From NCBI GenBank assembly GCA_013390605.1, contig JACAUB010000001.1, positions 3,892,575 to 3,956,574 of the forward strand: 64,000 bases of DNA, written 5' to 3'. The translations under genes were made by a program, and so were the position numbers. The notes beneath the pieces are model-generated. The model worked only from the letters and a program-made list of their open reading frames with translations. It had not been told where the DNA came from and did not search any database. Shown piece by piece: positions 18,735 to 27,243 of this stretch. The DNA comes from Bacteroidota bacterium. GTDB lineage: Bacteria; Bacteroidota; Bacteroidia; Bacteroidales; Cfx3-03. Positions within the stretch are counted from its first letter, which is position 1, and each line of letters opens with the position of its first letter.

Positions 18735-20126
18735 ATGACGGCAACAGAATCTGTAATCGAAAAGGTATTTCAAAGTCAGCGAAGTTATTTTGATAGTGCT
18801 GCTACCCGATCATATGAATTTAGAATTGTTCAGCTTAGAAAACTAAAAAAGGCAATAGCAAGCTATGAGCAAAAGATCCTGAATGCGCTGAATCAGGATA
18901 TGCACAAGCCTGCATTTGAGGCTTTCACCAGCGAAGTGGGTGTGATGTATGAAGAGATCAATCATACCATTAAGCATCTCAAAAAGTGGATGAAGAATAC
19001 GTATGTTCACACGCCACTGGTACTCCACCCCTCTTCTTCAAAAATTATTTTTGAGCCTTTGGGCATTGTTCTGATTATAGGTCCGTGGAATTATCCATTC
19101 CAACTTCTGTTTGCACCACTTGTTGGAGCAATTGCAGCAGGAAATACTGCTATTCTTAAGCCCAGCGATAATACAAAACATACTGCGGCAATAATTGAAA
19201 AGCTCATAAATGAAACTTTTGAGTCTAAATATATCAGTGTTATTACTGGACCGGGGGCAATGGTAGGGCCTATGCTTATTGAAAAATATAAGTTCGACCA
19301 CATTTTCTTCACAGGTAGTCCTGGTGTTGGCAAACAGATTATGACGATGGCCGCTCAACACCTTACACCAGTCACGTTAGAGCTTGGAGGTAAAAGTCCC
19401 GCAATCGTAGATCAGCATGTCGACCTAAAGGTAGCAGCCAAAAGATTAATATGGTCGAAGTTTTTCAATGCCGGACAAACTTGCGTCGCTCCCGACTATC
19501 TTTTGATCCATCAAGCGGTGAAAGATGATTTTATTCTGGAGATGAAGAAAAACATCATCGAATTTTATGGAACCTGCCAGGAAGATAACCCAAACCTCAC
19601 ACACATTGTTAATAATAAACGTTTCGATAAACTGATGAGTTATCTTACTCAGGGAAATATTTTGCATGGAGGAAGCTTCAACAAAGAGAAACGTTTTATC
19701 GAGCCCACACTCATTGATGGTGTTTCACTAAGCGACTCTATAATGCAAGAAGAGATATTTGGGCCTATCTTACCAATCCTAACTTACAGCAAAAAAGAAG
19801 AAGTCATTGAAATTGTAAGACACAACCGCTATCCACTAGCGTGTTATATATTTAGTTCCGACAATAAGTTCAGTCAGTTTATTATCGACCATATCGAATT
19901 TGGAGGTGGAGCAATCAATAATGCCTTGCTTCATCTTGCCAACCCCAACCTACCATTCGGTGGTGTAGGAAACAGTGGAATGGGAAGTTATCATGGCAAA
20001 CGTAGTTTTGAAGTGATGTCGCATGCCAAAAGCATCCTGGCAACGGCAACTTTTCTCGATCCCTCTTTTAAGTATGCGCCGTACACCCCATCGAAAATGC
20101 ATTGGGCCCATAGATTCTTTAAATAA
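18735..20126 (+). CDS. NAD(P)-dependent aldehyde dehydrogenase
   Basis: 463 residues, ATG start, length typical of class 3-like aldehyde dehydrogenases that lack a long N-terminal arm. The cofactor region includes GPWNYPFQL (116-124) and FTGSPGVGK (192-200). General base Glu216 lies in LELGGKSPA, and nucleophile Cys250 in FFNAGQTCVAP. It oxidises aldehydes to acids, often medium- or long-chain or aromatic aldehydes in this subgroup. No sugar-pathway partner adjoins it; the next gene is a HAD phosphatase behind a terminator-like hairpin. Its physiological aldehyde is unknown. Confidence 0.93.
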   Translation: MTATESVIEKVFQSQRSYFDSAATRSYEFRIVQLRKLKKAIASYEQKILNALNQDMHKPAFEAFTSEVGVMYEEINHTIKHLKKWMKNTYVHTPLVLHPSSSKIIFEPLGIVLIIGPWNYPFQLLFAPLVGAIAAGNTAILKPSDNTKHTAAIIEKLINETFESKYISVITGPGAMVGPMLIEKYKFDHIFFTGSPGVGKQIMTMAAQHLTPVTLELGGKSPAIVDQHVDLKVAAKRLIWSKFFNAGQTCVAPDYLLIHQAVKDDFILEMKKNIIEFYGTCQEDNPNLTHIVNNKRFDKLMSYLTQGNILHGGSFNKEKRFIEPTLIDGVSLSDSIMQEEIFGPILPILTYSKKEEVIEIVRHNRYPLACYIFSSDNKFSQFIIDHIEFGGGAINNALLHLANPNLPFGGVGNSGMGSYHGKRSFEVMSHAKSILATATFLDPSFKYAPYTPSKMHWAHRFFK

Positions 20127-20199
20127 CTGATAATTGCAAATACGCTTAAATTTTCAAAAAGGATAACCGCTCCACCTGTAAGATTTTACCTAATTTTGA

Positions 20200-20246
20200 A
20201 AGCTGAAACGATCTACAAAAACAGGATTCGTTCAGCTTCTTTTTGT
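20200..20246 (+). terminator. Terminator-like hairpin after aldehyde dehydrogenase
   Basis: AAGCTGAAACG (20200-20210) pairs with CGTTCAGCTT (20229-20238) with one bulged A, followed by CTTTTTG. It ends only about 17 bases before the phosphatase start, which leaves little room for a separate promoter and ribosome site, so an attenuator role is possible. Confidence 0.55.
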
Positions 20247-20262
20247 AAATAAATGACTGACT

Positions 20263-20919
20263 ATGCGTTATACTGCAATACTCTTCGATCTGGATGGAAC
20301 CCTTCTCAATACGATTGACGATCTGGCAAATTCTCTGAACTTTATATTAAACCAACATGGTTTACCCGTGCATCCCGTTGAGAAATATAAAACCTTTGTT
20401 GGAAATGGCATGGAAAAGCTGGTCCGTCGTGTATTACCAACAGATCATCATGATGAAAAGACAGTTGCCACTATTCTGGCTGAATTTAAAACGAAATATA
20501 ATGAGTGCTGGCACAATGATACCAAACCCTACCCCGAAATCAATATGCTACTCGATAATCTTGAATCATTAGGAATCCGAATGTCAGTACTTTCAAACAA
20601 AGCAGACCAATTCACAAGCATCATGATTGATTATTTCTTCGGATTAGATCGTTTTGATTTTGTAGTAGGTGCCAGAGACGGTGTTCCTAATAAACCCGAT
20701 CCCACAGCTGCTCTGGAAATCGTTAAAGGCTCAAACATCGAATCTTCATCTTATCTATATCTGGGCGATTCAGGCGTAGATATGCAGACTGCTAATGCAG
20801 CTGGTCTGTATGCCCTGGGTGCGACATGGGGTTTCAGAAGTACTGAAGAACTTGAAATCAATGGTGCCAAAAAGCTGATCTATAACCCAATGGAGATTAT
20901 TGAATTAATAAAAGGTTGA
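20263..20919 (+). CDS. HAD-family phosphatase, phosphoglycolate phosphatase-like
   Basis: 218 residues. HAD motifs are complete: I LFDLDGTLLNT (Asp8 nucleophile, Asp10), II VLSNK (Thr/Ser position then Lys after it), III/IV GDSGVDMQTAN. The cap domain (about 15-80) is of the C1 helical type seen in Gph/PGMB. Likely reaction is hydrolysis of phosphoglycolate or another small sugar phosphate. It is separated from the aldehyde dehydrogenase by a hairpin, and the GH20 gene downstream has its own promoter. Exact substrate uncertain. Confidence 0.9.
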   Translation: MRYTAILFDLDGTLLNTIDDLANSLNFILNQHGLPVHPVEKYKTFVGNGMEKLVRRVLPTDHHDEKTVATILAEFKTKYNECWHNDTKPYPEINMLLDNLESLGIRMSVLSNKADQFTSIMIDYFFGLDRFDFVVGARDGVPNKPDPTAALEIVKGSNIESSSYLYLGDSGVDMQTANAAGLYALGATWGFRSTEELEINGAKKLIYNPMEIIELIKG

Positions 20920-20937
20920 GTTCGTTTAAAAACTCAA
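20916..20937 (+). terminator. Small hairpin at the end of the HAD phosphatase gene
   Basis: TTGAGTT (20916-20922) overlaps the stop codon and pairs with AACTCAA (20931-20937). There is no clean T-run, so termination is only possible. Confidence 0.3.
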
Positions 20938-21088
20938 AGTGATTTGTATTTCATTATTAATTTTGATTAGGTTTCATCTTTTCTCTTAATAGCAGTTATC
21001 AGTTTCCGAATTTTATAAATACTTTCAAATAATTAACACTAAAAATTCTGTACTTTATTATTTATTTTATTTAACACAGCTGAATTCT

Positions 21089-21096
21089 TATATTTG
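21089..21096 (+). promoter_or_regulatory. Bacteroides-type -7 element for the GH20 gene
   Basis: TATATTTG matches TAnnTTTG exactly and lies 39 bases upstream of the ATG at 21135, giving a predicted short leader of about 30 bases. The -33 element is not obvious. Confidence 0.5.
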
Positions 21097-21134
21097 CTCA
21101 CAATATATCTTCCGTTACGTTAAAAAATCACACC

Positions 21135-23528
21135 ATGATGAAGTACCTGTTTCTTTTCACTTTTTGCATTACACTCTTATTTATAAACACGAAAGCAACT
21201 GCTCAATCAACTATTGATTCATTAGCTATCTTCCGTTTAAAAGAAATAGCGTCAACCATTAAATACAACTCGCCTACCATTAGTGATAAAACAATCACCA
21301 CCCCTACTGTCCCTGCCGCGTATCATCTCACATTTATAAGTTCAGATTGTCTTCCTGTCATCTCTCGCGATGGGAACATTCATTCTCCTTTGGTTGATTT
21401 ACCAGTGCATCTTTATTATACTTTGAGCGACAATCTAGGTAATAAAGTTGATGTACCTTCGCTACAGATTGAAGTGCCGGGTCGCTATAATAATCAAGCA
21501 AACTCGAATTCCAAGCCATTTGTAGTTCCGGCTCTTCGTGAGTGGCTGGGCAAAGAAGGTAATTTCATTGCCTCAAGCAAGATCACACTTGCTATAGATC
21601 CAACTTATCAGACAGAATTGAAAGATCTCGCCGAAACATTTGTAAGCGATTATGCCAAATTATTAGGCAGGAAAATAACAATCCGCTACGGAAAACCTCA
21701 AAATGGAAACATTTTTATCACCCTTAATAATGATGAAAAAACGCTGGGAGATGAGGGTTATATGATGGAGGTCGGCAATATACTCACCATCAAAGCCAAC
21801 AAAAGTACTGGTTGCTTCTGGGGAACACGTACTGTTCTACAACTGCTCGAACAATCTACCAGTATCCCCCGCGGTATAGCACGCGACTATCCCAAATATC
21901 AACGCAGAGGTTTTATGCTTGATTGTGGACGGAAATTCTTCACGATTGATTTCCTGAGAGATTATGTAAAATTCATGTCGTACTATAAGATGAACGAATT
22001 CCAGATCCATCTCAACGACAACGGCTTTAAGCAGTTCTTCAACAACAATTGGGATAGCACCTATTCTGCCTTTCGCCTGGAAAGCACTACGTTTCCCGCC
22101 CTGACAGCCAAAGATGGCCATTATACAAAAAAAGAGTTTATTGATCTACAAGAGTTAGCCAAACAATATGGCGTCAATATTGTCCCCGAAATTGATGCTC
22201 CAGCCCATACACTGGCCTTCTACCAATTCGATCACACTTTGGGAAGCAAAGAATTTGGAAGTGACCATCTTGACCTCGATAATCCGCACACATACCAATT
22301 TCTTGATGCTCTTTTCAAGGAATATCTTGAAGGTCCAAACCCTGTATTCCGTGGGAAAGAAGTTCATATCGGCACCGACGAATATTCAAATAAAGCTGCT
22401 GAAAAGTTTCGTGCCTTTACAGATCGCTACATTCGTTACGTAGAGTCGTTCGGAAAAAGAGCCCGCGTTTGGGGTGCCTTAACACATGCCAAAGGAACTA
22501 CTCCAGTCAAATCTGAAAATGTAATCATGGATGACTGGTACAACGGATATGCTGAACCTGCCGACATGATAAAGCTGGGTTATGATTTGATGAGCGTGCC
22601 TGACGGACTGATTTACATTGTTCCGGCTGCCGGTTATTACTACGATTATCTGAATGATAAATGGCTTTATGAAAACTGGGAACCGGTTCAGATTGGCGAT
22701 GCAATCTTTCCTTACGGACATCCTCAAATATTGGGTGGCAAATTTGCGGTATGGAACGATCACGTTGGGAATGGGATCTCAGAAAAAGATGTTCACCACC
22801 GTGTTTTAAACTCGATGAAGGTGATGTCGCAAAAGATGTGGATGGGTAATAATAAAGATATTACTTTCGATGCCTTTATTGTCAAAGCAAAACAGCTAAA
22901 CGAAGCACCCGGAGTAAATGTAGAAGGAAGAGTAAAAACGAAAGATGATTTAGTATTGCATTATAATTTCAACAACCGTAAAATCGAAGATCAGTCAGCC
23001 AATAAGTATAACGCCACTACTTTTAAAAAATTGAAACGTGTTGCTTCACCTGATGGTCGTGCACTATCGCTGCCCGAAGGCACCACCATCCAGTTGCCTA
23101 TTACCGAAGTCGGATATAACTATACTGTAATCATGAAACTAAAGCGAGAGAAAGCGACAAACGGAACCACTCTCTTTCAATCGCCCAATGCTATCCTCTG
23201 GCTCAGTGATAAAAAAACAGGGCAACTCGGTTTCTCTCGCGACGGATATACTTACACTTTTAATTACACCATTCCTCTCAACGAATGGACCACTATTGCC
23301 ATTGAGGGCGACAATAAAGGAACATCCCTTTATGTAAACACAAAACTTGCAGAGCGACTTGAGGGAAAGAAGCGCGAGTTTATTGGGACAAAGAGTAAAA
23401 CTGCCTGCATCCAAACCCTTGTTTTCCCACTAAAGGCGATGGGTTCATTACAAAACAAAGAATCGCTCTTTATAGACGACCTAAAGGTTTATAATAGAAT
23501 GCTGACAGTCGAAGAAATTGGCAGATAA
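21135..23528 (+). CDS. Beta-N-acetylhexosaminidase, GH20, with C-terminal LamG-like domain
   Basis: 797 residues. Signal peptide ends near KATAQ (20-24). A beta-sandwich GH20b domain (about 130-250) with a putative extra N-terminal region precedes the catalytic TIM barrel (about 255-590). The catalytic Asp415-Glu416 pair is in VHIGTDEYS, and PEIDAPAHT (351-359) lines the site. A jelly-roll LamG/concanavalin-type domain (about 640-797) may bind glycan. The enzyme releases terminal beta-GlcNAc or GalNAc by substrate-assisted catalysis. The GlcNAc produced would feed the kinase, permease and NagB-like genes 3-9 kb away, although these are not in an operon with it. Confidence 0.93.
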   Translation: MMKYLFLFTFCITLLFINTKATAQSTIDSLAIFRLKEIASTIKYNSPTISDKTITTPTVPAAYHLTFISSDCLPVISRDGNIHSPLVDLPVHLYYTLSDNLGNKVDVPSLQIEVPGRYNNQANSNSKPFVVPALREWLGKEGNFIASSKITLAIDPTYQTELKDLAETFVSDYAKLLGRKITIRYGKPQNGNIFITLNNDEKTLGDEGYMMEVGNILTIKANKSTGCFWGTRTVLQLLEQSTSIPRGIARDYPKYQRRGFMLDCGRKFFTIDFLRDYVKFMSYYKMNEFQIHLNDNGFKQFFNNNWDSTYSAFRLESTTFPALTAKDGHYTKKEFIDLQELAKQYGVNIVPEIDAPAHTLAFYQFDHTLGSKEFGSDHLDLDNPHTYQFLDALFKEYLEGPNPVFRGKEVHIGTDEYSNKAAEKFRAFTDRYIRYVESFGKRARVWGALTHAKGTTPVKSENVIMDDWYNGYAEPADMIKLGYDLMSVPDGLIYIVPAAGYYYDYLNDKWLYENWEPVQIGDAIFPYGHPQILGGKFAVWNDHVGNGISEKDVHHRVLNSMKVMSQKMWMGNNKDITFDAFIVKAKQLNEAPGVNVEGRVKTKDDLVLHYNFNNRKIEDQSANKYNATTFKKLKRVASPDGRALSLPEGTTIQLPITEVGYNYTVIMKLKREKATNGTTLFQSPNAILWLSDKKTGQLGFSRDGYTYTFNYTIPLNEWTTIAIEGDNKGTSLYVNTKLAERLEGKKREFIGTKSKTACIQTLVFPLKAMGSLQNKESLFIDDLKVYNRMLTVEEIGR

Positions 23529-23534
23529 ATGATT

Positions 23535-23614
23535 ATGGCTTTTGAAAAAAGCCATGTTATATTCAAAAGGGGGTGACAGTCCCCAAAGTCTATCAGCCCC
23601 CTTTTTGAATATAT
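23535..23614. terminator. Two tandem stem-loops between convergent genes
   Basis: The first is ATGGCTTTT...AAAAAGCCAT (23535-23555). The second joins ATATTCAAAAGGGGG with CCCCCTTTTTGAATAT (about 23559-23613). Both lie between the GH20 stop and the BlaR1-like stop and can serve either strand. Confidence 0.75.
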
Positions 23615-23632
23615 ACAGGTATTATTTTTTAG

Positions 23633-25156
23633 TTATAAAACAATGCACGTTAAACGCTTATTAATGTTCCATCGAAGAATCATATCGTTTTTGTACTGAT
23701 TTCTGCTCCACATGGAAGCTATATTGACTCGAGTTTTCTCAAATTGTTCTTTCGTCAACAATGCAACTTCTACCTTGTATTTCATGCCATTAGCCTCTTT
23801 TTCAGATAACTCACGAAGTTCAAAATGATCAAAATCTTTGGCAGAATGGTTACTAAGAACAGAATTTTTTACTCTTTTTCCATTAATCCATATTCCATAC
23901 ATTTTTGGATTTTTCCATAACATTAGTTGTGCTTTAGTTGGGTTAATTTTTTCGGGTATCACAGGCCTAGGACTAAAAACTACAAGTTGATGATCTCTCT
24001 GTTTTTTGCTCATTTTGAAATACAAGAGTTCAAGTCGGGTCCTATCAGATTTATCCATTTTAGTCAACGTATCTAATTTCATAGATTTTATCCAATCATA
24101 CACATTAGCTTCGGTATGTAATTTTTGATCTGGAAACTCTTTATTTATTTTAAGCGTGTCGATTTTATACTTCGTCAGTATAGCATGATACTCATCAAGA
24201 ACACTTTGTGGAGCATCGGTTTTACTGGCTTCAACCTGTTGTTGTTTTGCAGACTGTTTATGAGAGTCCTGAGCGATCACTTTGGTACTAAATAGAAATC
24301 CGATCGCTGCAATGAGTGGAATTAATGCAATTTGTTTTAAAATTGCTACCTTCTGTGATGTTTTCCGGGTCATCATGATGAGTCGTTTTTTAGTGGTTAG
24401 ATAATTAAATGGACTGGATAGTACTAGATTATTAGTTTGGCTTACTTTTTCGAATAATAACAGCTGATAGATTTCAGGTTCATTAAATGTATTTACGACA
24501 GCCTCGTCTGCTAAATATTCATGATTAAGCAGAATCGCTTTGCGGTATAAATACAACAACGGGTTAACCCAGGCAAACGTCATCAAGAGTTCAACCATCA
24601 GAATATCAATGGAGTGTTTTTGATTTACATGTGTCAATTCATGTTGCAAAATCTCCTTTTCTATGGTTCCTTGCTCAAATTTTTCTTTGTCAATGAAAAT
24701 ATATTTTAGGAAACTATGAGGTATAGCATTATCATTGGTTAACACAAGCGTTGCACCCTCATATTGAACTGATTTATTTTTGAACACTTTAGATAGGAGC
24801 AACGAAAGATTGCGGACAAACCGGAATAAAAGAAATGCCGTAACAATTCCATAAACCAGAAATAGTAGATTTGGCAGAAGATCGCTTGTCGTAGTTTGAG
24901 TTTCAGCCGAAGCCTGTTGTAAAACGGTAGTTGGAGTAGCCGTATTTGAAAGATTGATCGGAATCATCATTTCGCTAACCGAAGCCATTGGAGCCTGACT
25001 TTTGATGGTAATGAAAGAAACCGTAAATGAAAAAACAATGCTGAACAACAGATAGAATCTGTTAAAGCGGTGCATCTTTTCCCTTTCCAAAAAGAGAATG
25101 TAAATCAGAAGAAGCACTGTAGCACAAAGTAGCGTCTTAACGATATAGGTAATCAT
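23633..25156 (-). CDS. BlaR1/MecR1-like M56 membrane metallopeptidase
   Basis: 507 residues. Four hydrophobic segments can be placed (about 5-22, 33-51, 94-113 and 281-295). The zinc protease motif HELTH (172-176) with a downstream acidic residue in NHEYLADEAVV marks the M56 family. In BlaR1 this cytoplasmic site cleaves the BlaI repressor. The C-terminal periplasmic part (about 296-507) is not a penicillin-binding sensor domain, so the signal it detects is unknown and need not be a beta-lactam. Its start overlaps the stop of the BlaI-like repressor gene by four bases, so they are translationally coupled. Confidence 0.9.
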   Translation of the reverse strand: MITYIVKTLLCATVLLLIYILFLEREKMHRFNRFYLLFSIVFSFTVSFITIKSQAPMASVSEMMIPINLSNTATPTTVLQQASAETQTTTSDLLPNLLFLVYGIVTAFLLFRFVRNLSLLLSKVFKNKSVQYEGATLVLTNDNAIPHSFLKYIFIDKEKFEQGTIEKEILQHELTHVNQKHSIDILMVELLMTFAWVNPLLYLYRKAILLNHEYLADEAVVNTFNEPEIYQLLLFEKVSQTNNLVLSSPFNYLTTKKRLIMMTRKTSQKVAILKQIALIPLIAAIGFLFSTKVIAQDSHKQSAKQQQVEASKTDAPQSVLDEYHAILTKYKIDTLKINKEFPDQKLHTEANVYDWIKSMKLDTLTKMDKSDRTRLELLYFKMSKKQRDHQLVVFSPRPVIPEKINPTKAQLMLWKNPKMYGIWINGKRVKNSVLSNHSAKDFDHFELRELSEKEANGMKYKVEVALLTKEQFEKTRVNIASMWSRNQYKNDMILRWNINKRLTCIVL

Positions 25157-25524
25157 TTTTCTTTTCTTTTAATTTCCTGGTCTATAATCTTTTTTAAATC
25201 TTCAAGTTCTGAAGCCGTCATATTACTATTCGTTGTAAAGAACGAGGCAAACTGTAAGGTAGAGTTTCCAAAATAGTTTTTGATGATTCCTTTCACATGT
25301 TTTGAAAAATAATCATCCTTATTAACAAGTGGATAATACTCTCGCGAATTACCAAATAGCGTATATCCCACAAATCCTTTATCCTGCATTCTTTTCAGGA
25401 GAGTGGCTATGGTTGTTGTGGCCGGTTTCGGATGAGGGAAGCTATCGACAAGGTCTTTTAGAAACACTTTTTCTTGTTTCCAGATCATCTCCATTAGTTG
25501 TTCTTCAGTCTTCGAAAGTTTCAT
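25153..25524 (-). CDS. BlaI/MecI/CopY-family transcriptional repressor
   Basis: 123 residues, the usual size. The N-terminal winged helix (1-75) has LSKTEEQLMEMIWKQEKVFLKDLV and the recognition-helix region TTTIATLLKRMQDKGF. The C-terminal dimerisation helices (about 90-123) contain FFTTNSNMTASELEDLKKII. It represses its own operon until the co-transcribed M56 protease cleaves it. A textbook BlaI-type palindrome lies just upstream over the predicted promoter. Confidence 0.94.
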   Translation of the reverse strand: MKLSKTEEQLMEMIWKQEKVFLKDLVDSFPHPKPATTTIATLLKRMQDKGFVGYTLFGNSREYYPLVNKDDYFSKHVKGIIKNYFGNSTLQFASFFTTNSNMTASELEDLKKIIDQEIKRKEK

Positions 25525-25546
25525 GATTCTACGTTTTGTTATCTAA

Positions 25547-25562
25547 TTCTACAAATGTAGAA
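25547..25562 (-). promoter_or_regulatory. BlaI/MecI-type operator overlapping a -7 promoter element
   Basis: TTCTACAAATGTAGAA has perfect 7-bp arms around AA and contains TACA-AA-TGTA, the known core of BlaI/MecI sites. The minus strand reads TACATTTG at 25559-25552, a perfect Bacteroides -7 box, 28 bases upstream of the repressor start. Binding would block RNA polymerase directly, so autoregulation is likely. Confidence 0.75.
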
Positions 25563-25865
25563 TATAAATAAACGAAAAGCAATATTTATTTGATAATTTT
25601 TTAAATACCGGACATATTTTACTAGTTTTGTAACACCCAACTAATTTATTGGCTCATTATCAAATATTTGACAACCTACTAAAATGCTGATAAACTGAAT
25701 TCCGGTCTTCCAAAGAAACCATAAGCCGGGCCAAAGGCAATAGACAAACCTTCAACAAACATCAAAATCAAAAATTTTCATTCTTGAATCTATGCAACTT
25801 CTAAAACTATGGGTTGAAACTTCCATAACAGTCCCCAATCACTCCATTACTATAGATTATATTTA

Positions 25866-25953
25866 CCCCATCTTCAGGGGTTATTCACCCTATAGAGGTG
25901 CGAAAGGGATGGATATACCCTGGATATAGGGTGCATATGGGGTGGAGATACCC
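25866..25953. repeat. Cluster of four short ACCC/GGGT stem-loops
   Basis: In order: ACCCCatcttcaGGGGT, CACCctatagaGGTG, ACCCTggatatAGGGT and GGGTggagatACCC. The outer CACCCTATA (25886-25894) also pairs with TATAGGGTG (25925-25933). The spacing is regular and unlike the surrounding AT-rich sequence. Confidence 0.45.
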
Positions 25954-25955
25954 GA

Positions 25956-25999
25956 AGTTGTAGAAACGAATTCTCATAGTTGTGGAAGCAAATTCTCGT
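25956..25999. repeat. Tandem pair of a 22-bp imperfect repeat
   Basis: AGTTGTAGAAACGAATTCTC plus AT (25956-25977) is followed at once by AGTTGTGGAAGCAAATTCTC plus GT (25978-25999), with four differences over 22 bases. Confidence 0.6.
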
Positions 26000-26211
26000 A
26001 ATTATAAAATGACCACCAAAGTGATTTCTCATCTGTTTACGGAATGAGTAGAAGAATAGTTGCTAATCGAAAAGGGAGAGACTGAAAGAGGGAAACAAGG
26101 TTGCCGATAAAGCAAAGATGAACTTTTGATGTTGAATGTAATTTTAATTTCTGAAACCAAAATCACACAGTATTTTAATAAAGCGTAAATGTGGGAGGCA
26201 GTCTATCATGC

Positions 26212-26335
26212 GACAGTGAGATATTTCAATAAAGTCTCATTGTCATTTCCACCACTTGAGAAAAATCTATTTATTGACACATGCAATTAAAAATAGTTTT
26301 TTTCCAAGTAGTTGAAATGACGACCGGAATGAGAC
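26212..26335. repeat. MITE/REP-like inverted-repeat element
   Basis: The left arm GTCTCATT-GTCATTTCCACCACTTG (26234-26258) is matched in inverse by 26305-26335, which carries an extra six bases (CCGGTC). A smaller hairpin GACAGTGAGA/TCTCATTGTC (26212-26221, 26235-26244) overlaps the left arm. The core GTCATTTC...GAGAAAAATCT resembles a repeat I recall as frequent between genes in Bacteroidota, but I cannot search for other copies. No transposase is present. Confidence 0.5.
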
Positions 26336-26357
26336 TGACGAGTAATGATCTGTTATC

Positions 26358-26999
26358 TTAGTTCTTCTCTAAATATTGCCTGGTCGTTATAACTTCTGCA
26401 TAATAAGAATTCAATGCAGCCAGAAAGCTTTTCTGAACTTCAGAGGCTTGCACTTTCTGACCATTCACCTCAAGATTGCGGGTGGCACAAGCATCGCCAA
26501 TCAATACACAATTAAATCCAAAGTCTTTTGCAGCCCGGGTCGTGGCATCAATACACATATGCGTCATCATGCCACATATCACTAGATTTGTGATATTATT
26601 AGCCTTCAGATAGTCTAATAACTCCGTCTCTTTAAAACTATTCGGGTAGTGTTTGACGATAACCTTTTCTTGCAATAATGGCGTAACATTTTTATGGATC
26701 TCGGCACCCACTGTATTCGGCAAGAAAAATGTAGCTGCAAGACTTCTGGCTATATGCTGTATATGTATGACAGGTAATCCTTCTGCTCTAAATCTATCCA
26801 GAACCAGCCGGGCATTTTGGCTTGCCAGCTCAGAACCGACCAGTGTCATGGTTCCTTTATCAAAATAATCGTTTTGAATGTCAATAATGATTAGTGCTTT
26901 GTTCATAGGATCTTTTATCTGTTTTGGTTGTGCAGACACAAACATTAAGGTTGAACATAAAAAAGTCAGTGACAAAATTAAATGTTTTATTACACGCAT
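26358..26999 (-). CDS. Isochorismatase-family cysteine hydrolase with signal peptide
   Basis: 213 residues. The core (about 33-213) keeps the family triad: Asp40 in IIDIQNDYF, Lys116 in VKHYPNSF and Cys149 in GMMTHMCIDAT. Members hydrolyse isochorismate, nicotinamide, or other amides; the substrate cannot be assigned. The ATG at 26999 adds a hydrophobic leader ending near VSAQ (21-24), so the enzyme would be exported. An internal Met at residue 32 would give an ordinary cytosolic form, so the start matters. It stands alone between non-coding stretches. Confidence 0.88.
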   Translation of the reverse strand: MRVIKHLILSLTFLCSTLMFVSAQPKQIKDPMNKALIIIDIQNDYFDKGTMTLVGSELASQNARLVLDRFRAEGLPVIHIQHIARSLAATFFLPNTVGAEIHKNVTPLLQEKVIVKHYPNSFKETELLDYLKANNITNLVICGMMTHMCIDATTRAAKDFGFNCVLIGDACATRNLEVNGQKVQASEVQKSFLAALNSYYAEVITTRQYLEKN

Positions 27000-27097
27000 A
27001 TCTCCATATATAGTGTTTGTTCGTAATAATTTTATTATTCTAATTTATGCAGGATGCTAATACTCTACAGAGGAATTAATCCTGGCTTTATATTGCT

Positions 27098-27146
27098 CAT
27101 ATTGGATATCAATTTCCAATATGTGGTGAATCCACCATATTTCCAA
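27098..27146. terminator. Two adjacent hairpins downstream of the Cys-rich protein gene
   Basis: CATATTGGA (27098-27106) pairs with TCCAATATG (27115-27123), directly followed by TGGTGaatcCACCA (27124-27137). They lie about 100 bases beyond the stop of the minus-strand gene at 27244. No T-run is present. Confidence 0.35.
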
Positions 27147-27243
27147 TTGAATATTCATCACTCCAGTTTATTTTTCCCAAATCTGTCATGTTTAATAGTC
27201 GTATGTAGTTATTAAGAAATTATTAGATATTCTTTTCGTAAAA

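Larger units (their letters stand above)
25563..26357. other. 795-base gene-free region with hairpins and repeats
   Basis: Between the BlaI-like repressor and the isochorismatase-like gene no credible coding frame is seen; a 27-codon minus frame near 25683-25766 has no support. It holds a cluster of ACCC/GGGT hairpins (25866-25953), a 22-bp imperfect direct repeat (25956-25999), and an inverted-repeat element (26212-26335), each listed separately. This is the longest apparently non-coding stretch of the window. Confidence 0.6.

Noticed and set aside
23633..25156. Beta-lactam resistance sensor BlaR1
   Set aside because: Membrane protease part fits, but no penicillin-binding sensor domain with SxxK/KTG motifs was seen.
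25683..25766. 27-codon minus-strand frame ending FSLSAF
   Set aside because: Ends in Phe like an outer-membrane barrel, but the frame is closed by a stop directly upstream, with no related sequence around, so a pseudogene cannot be supported.
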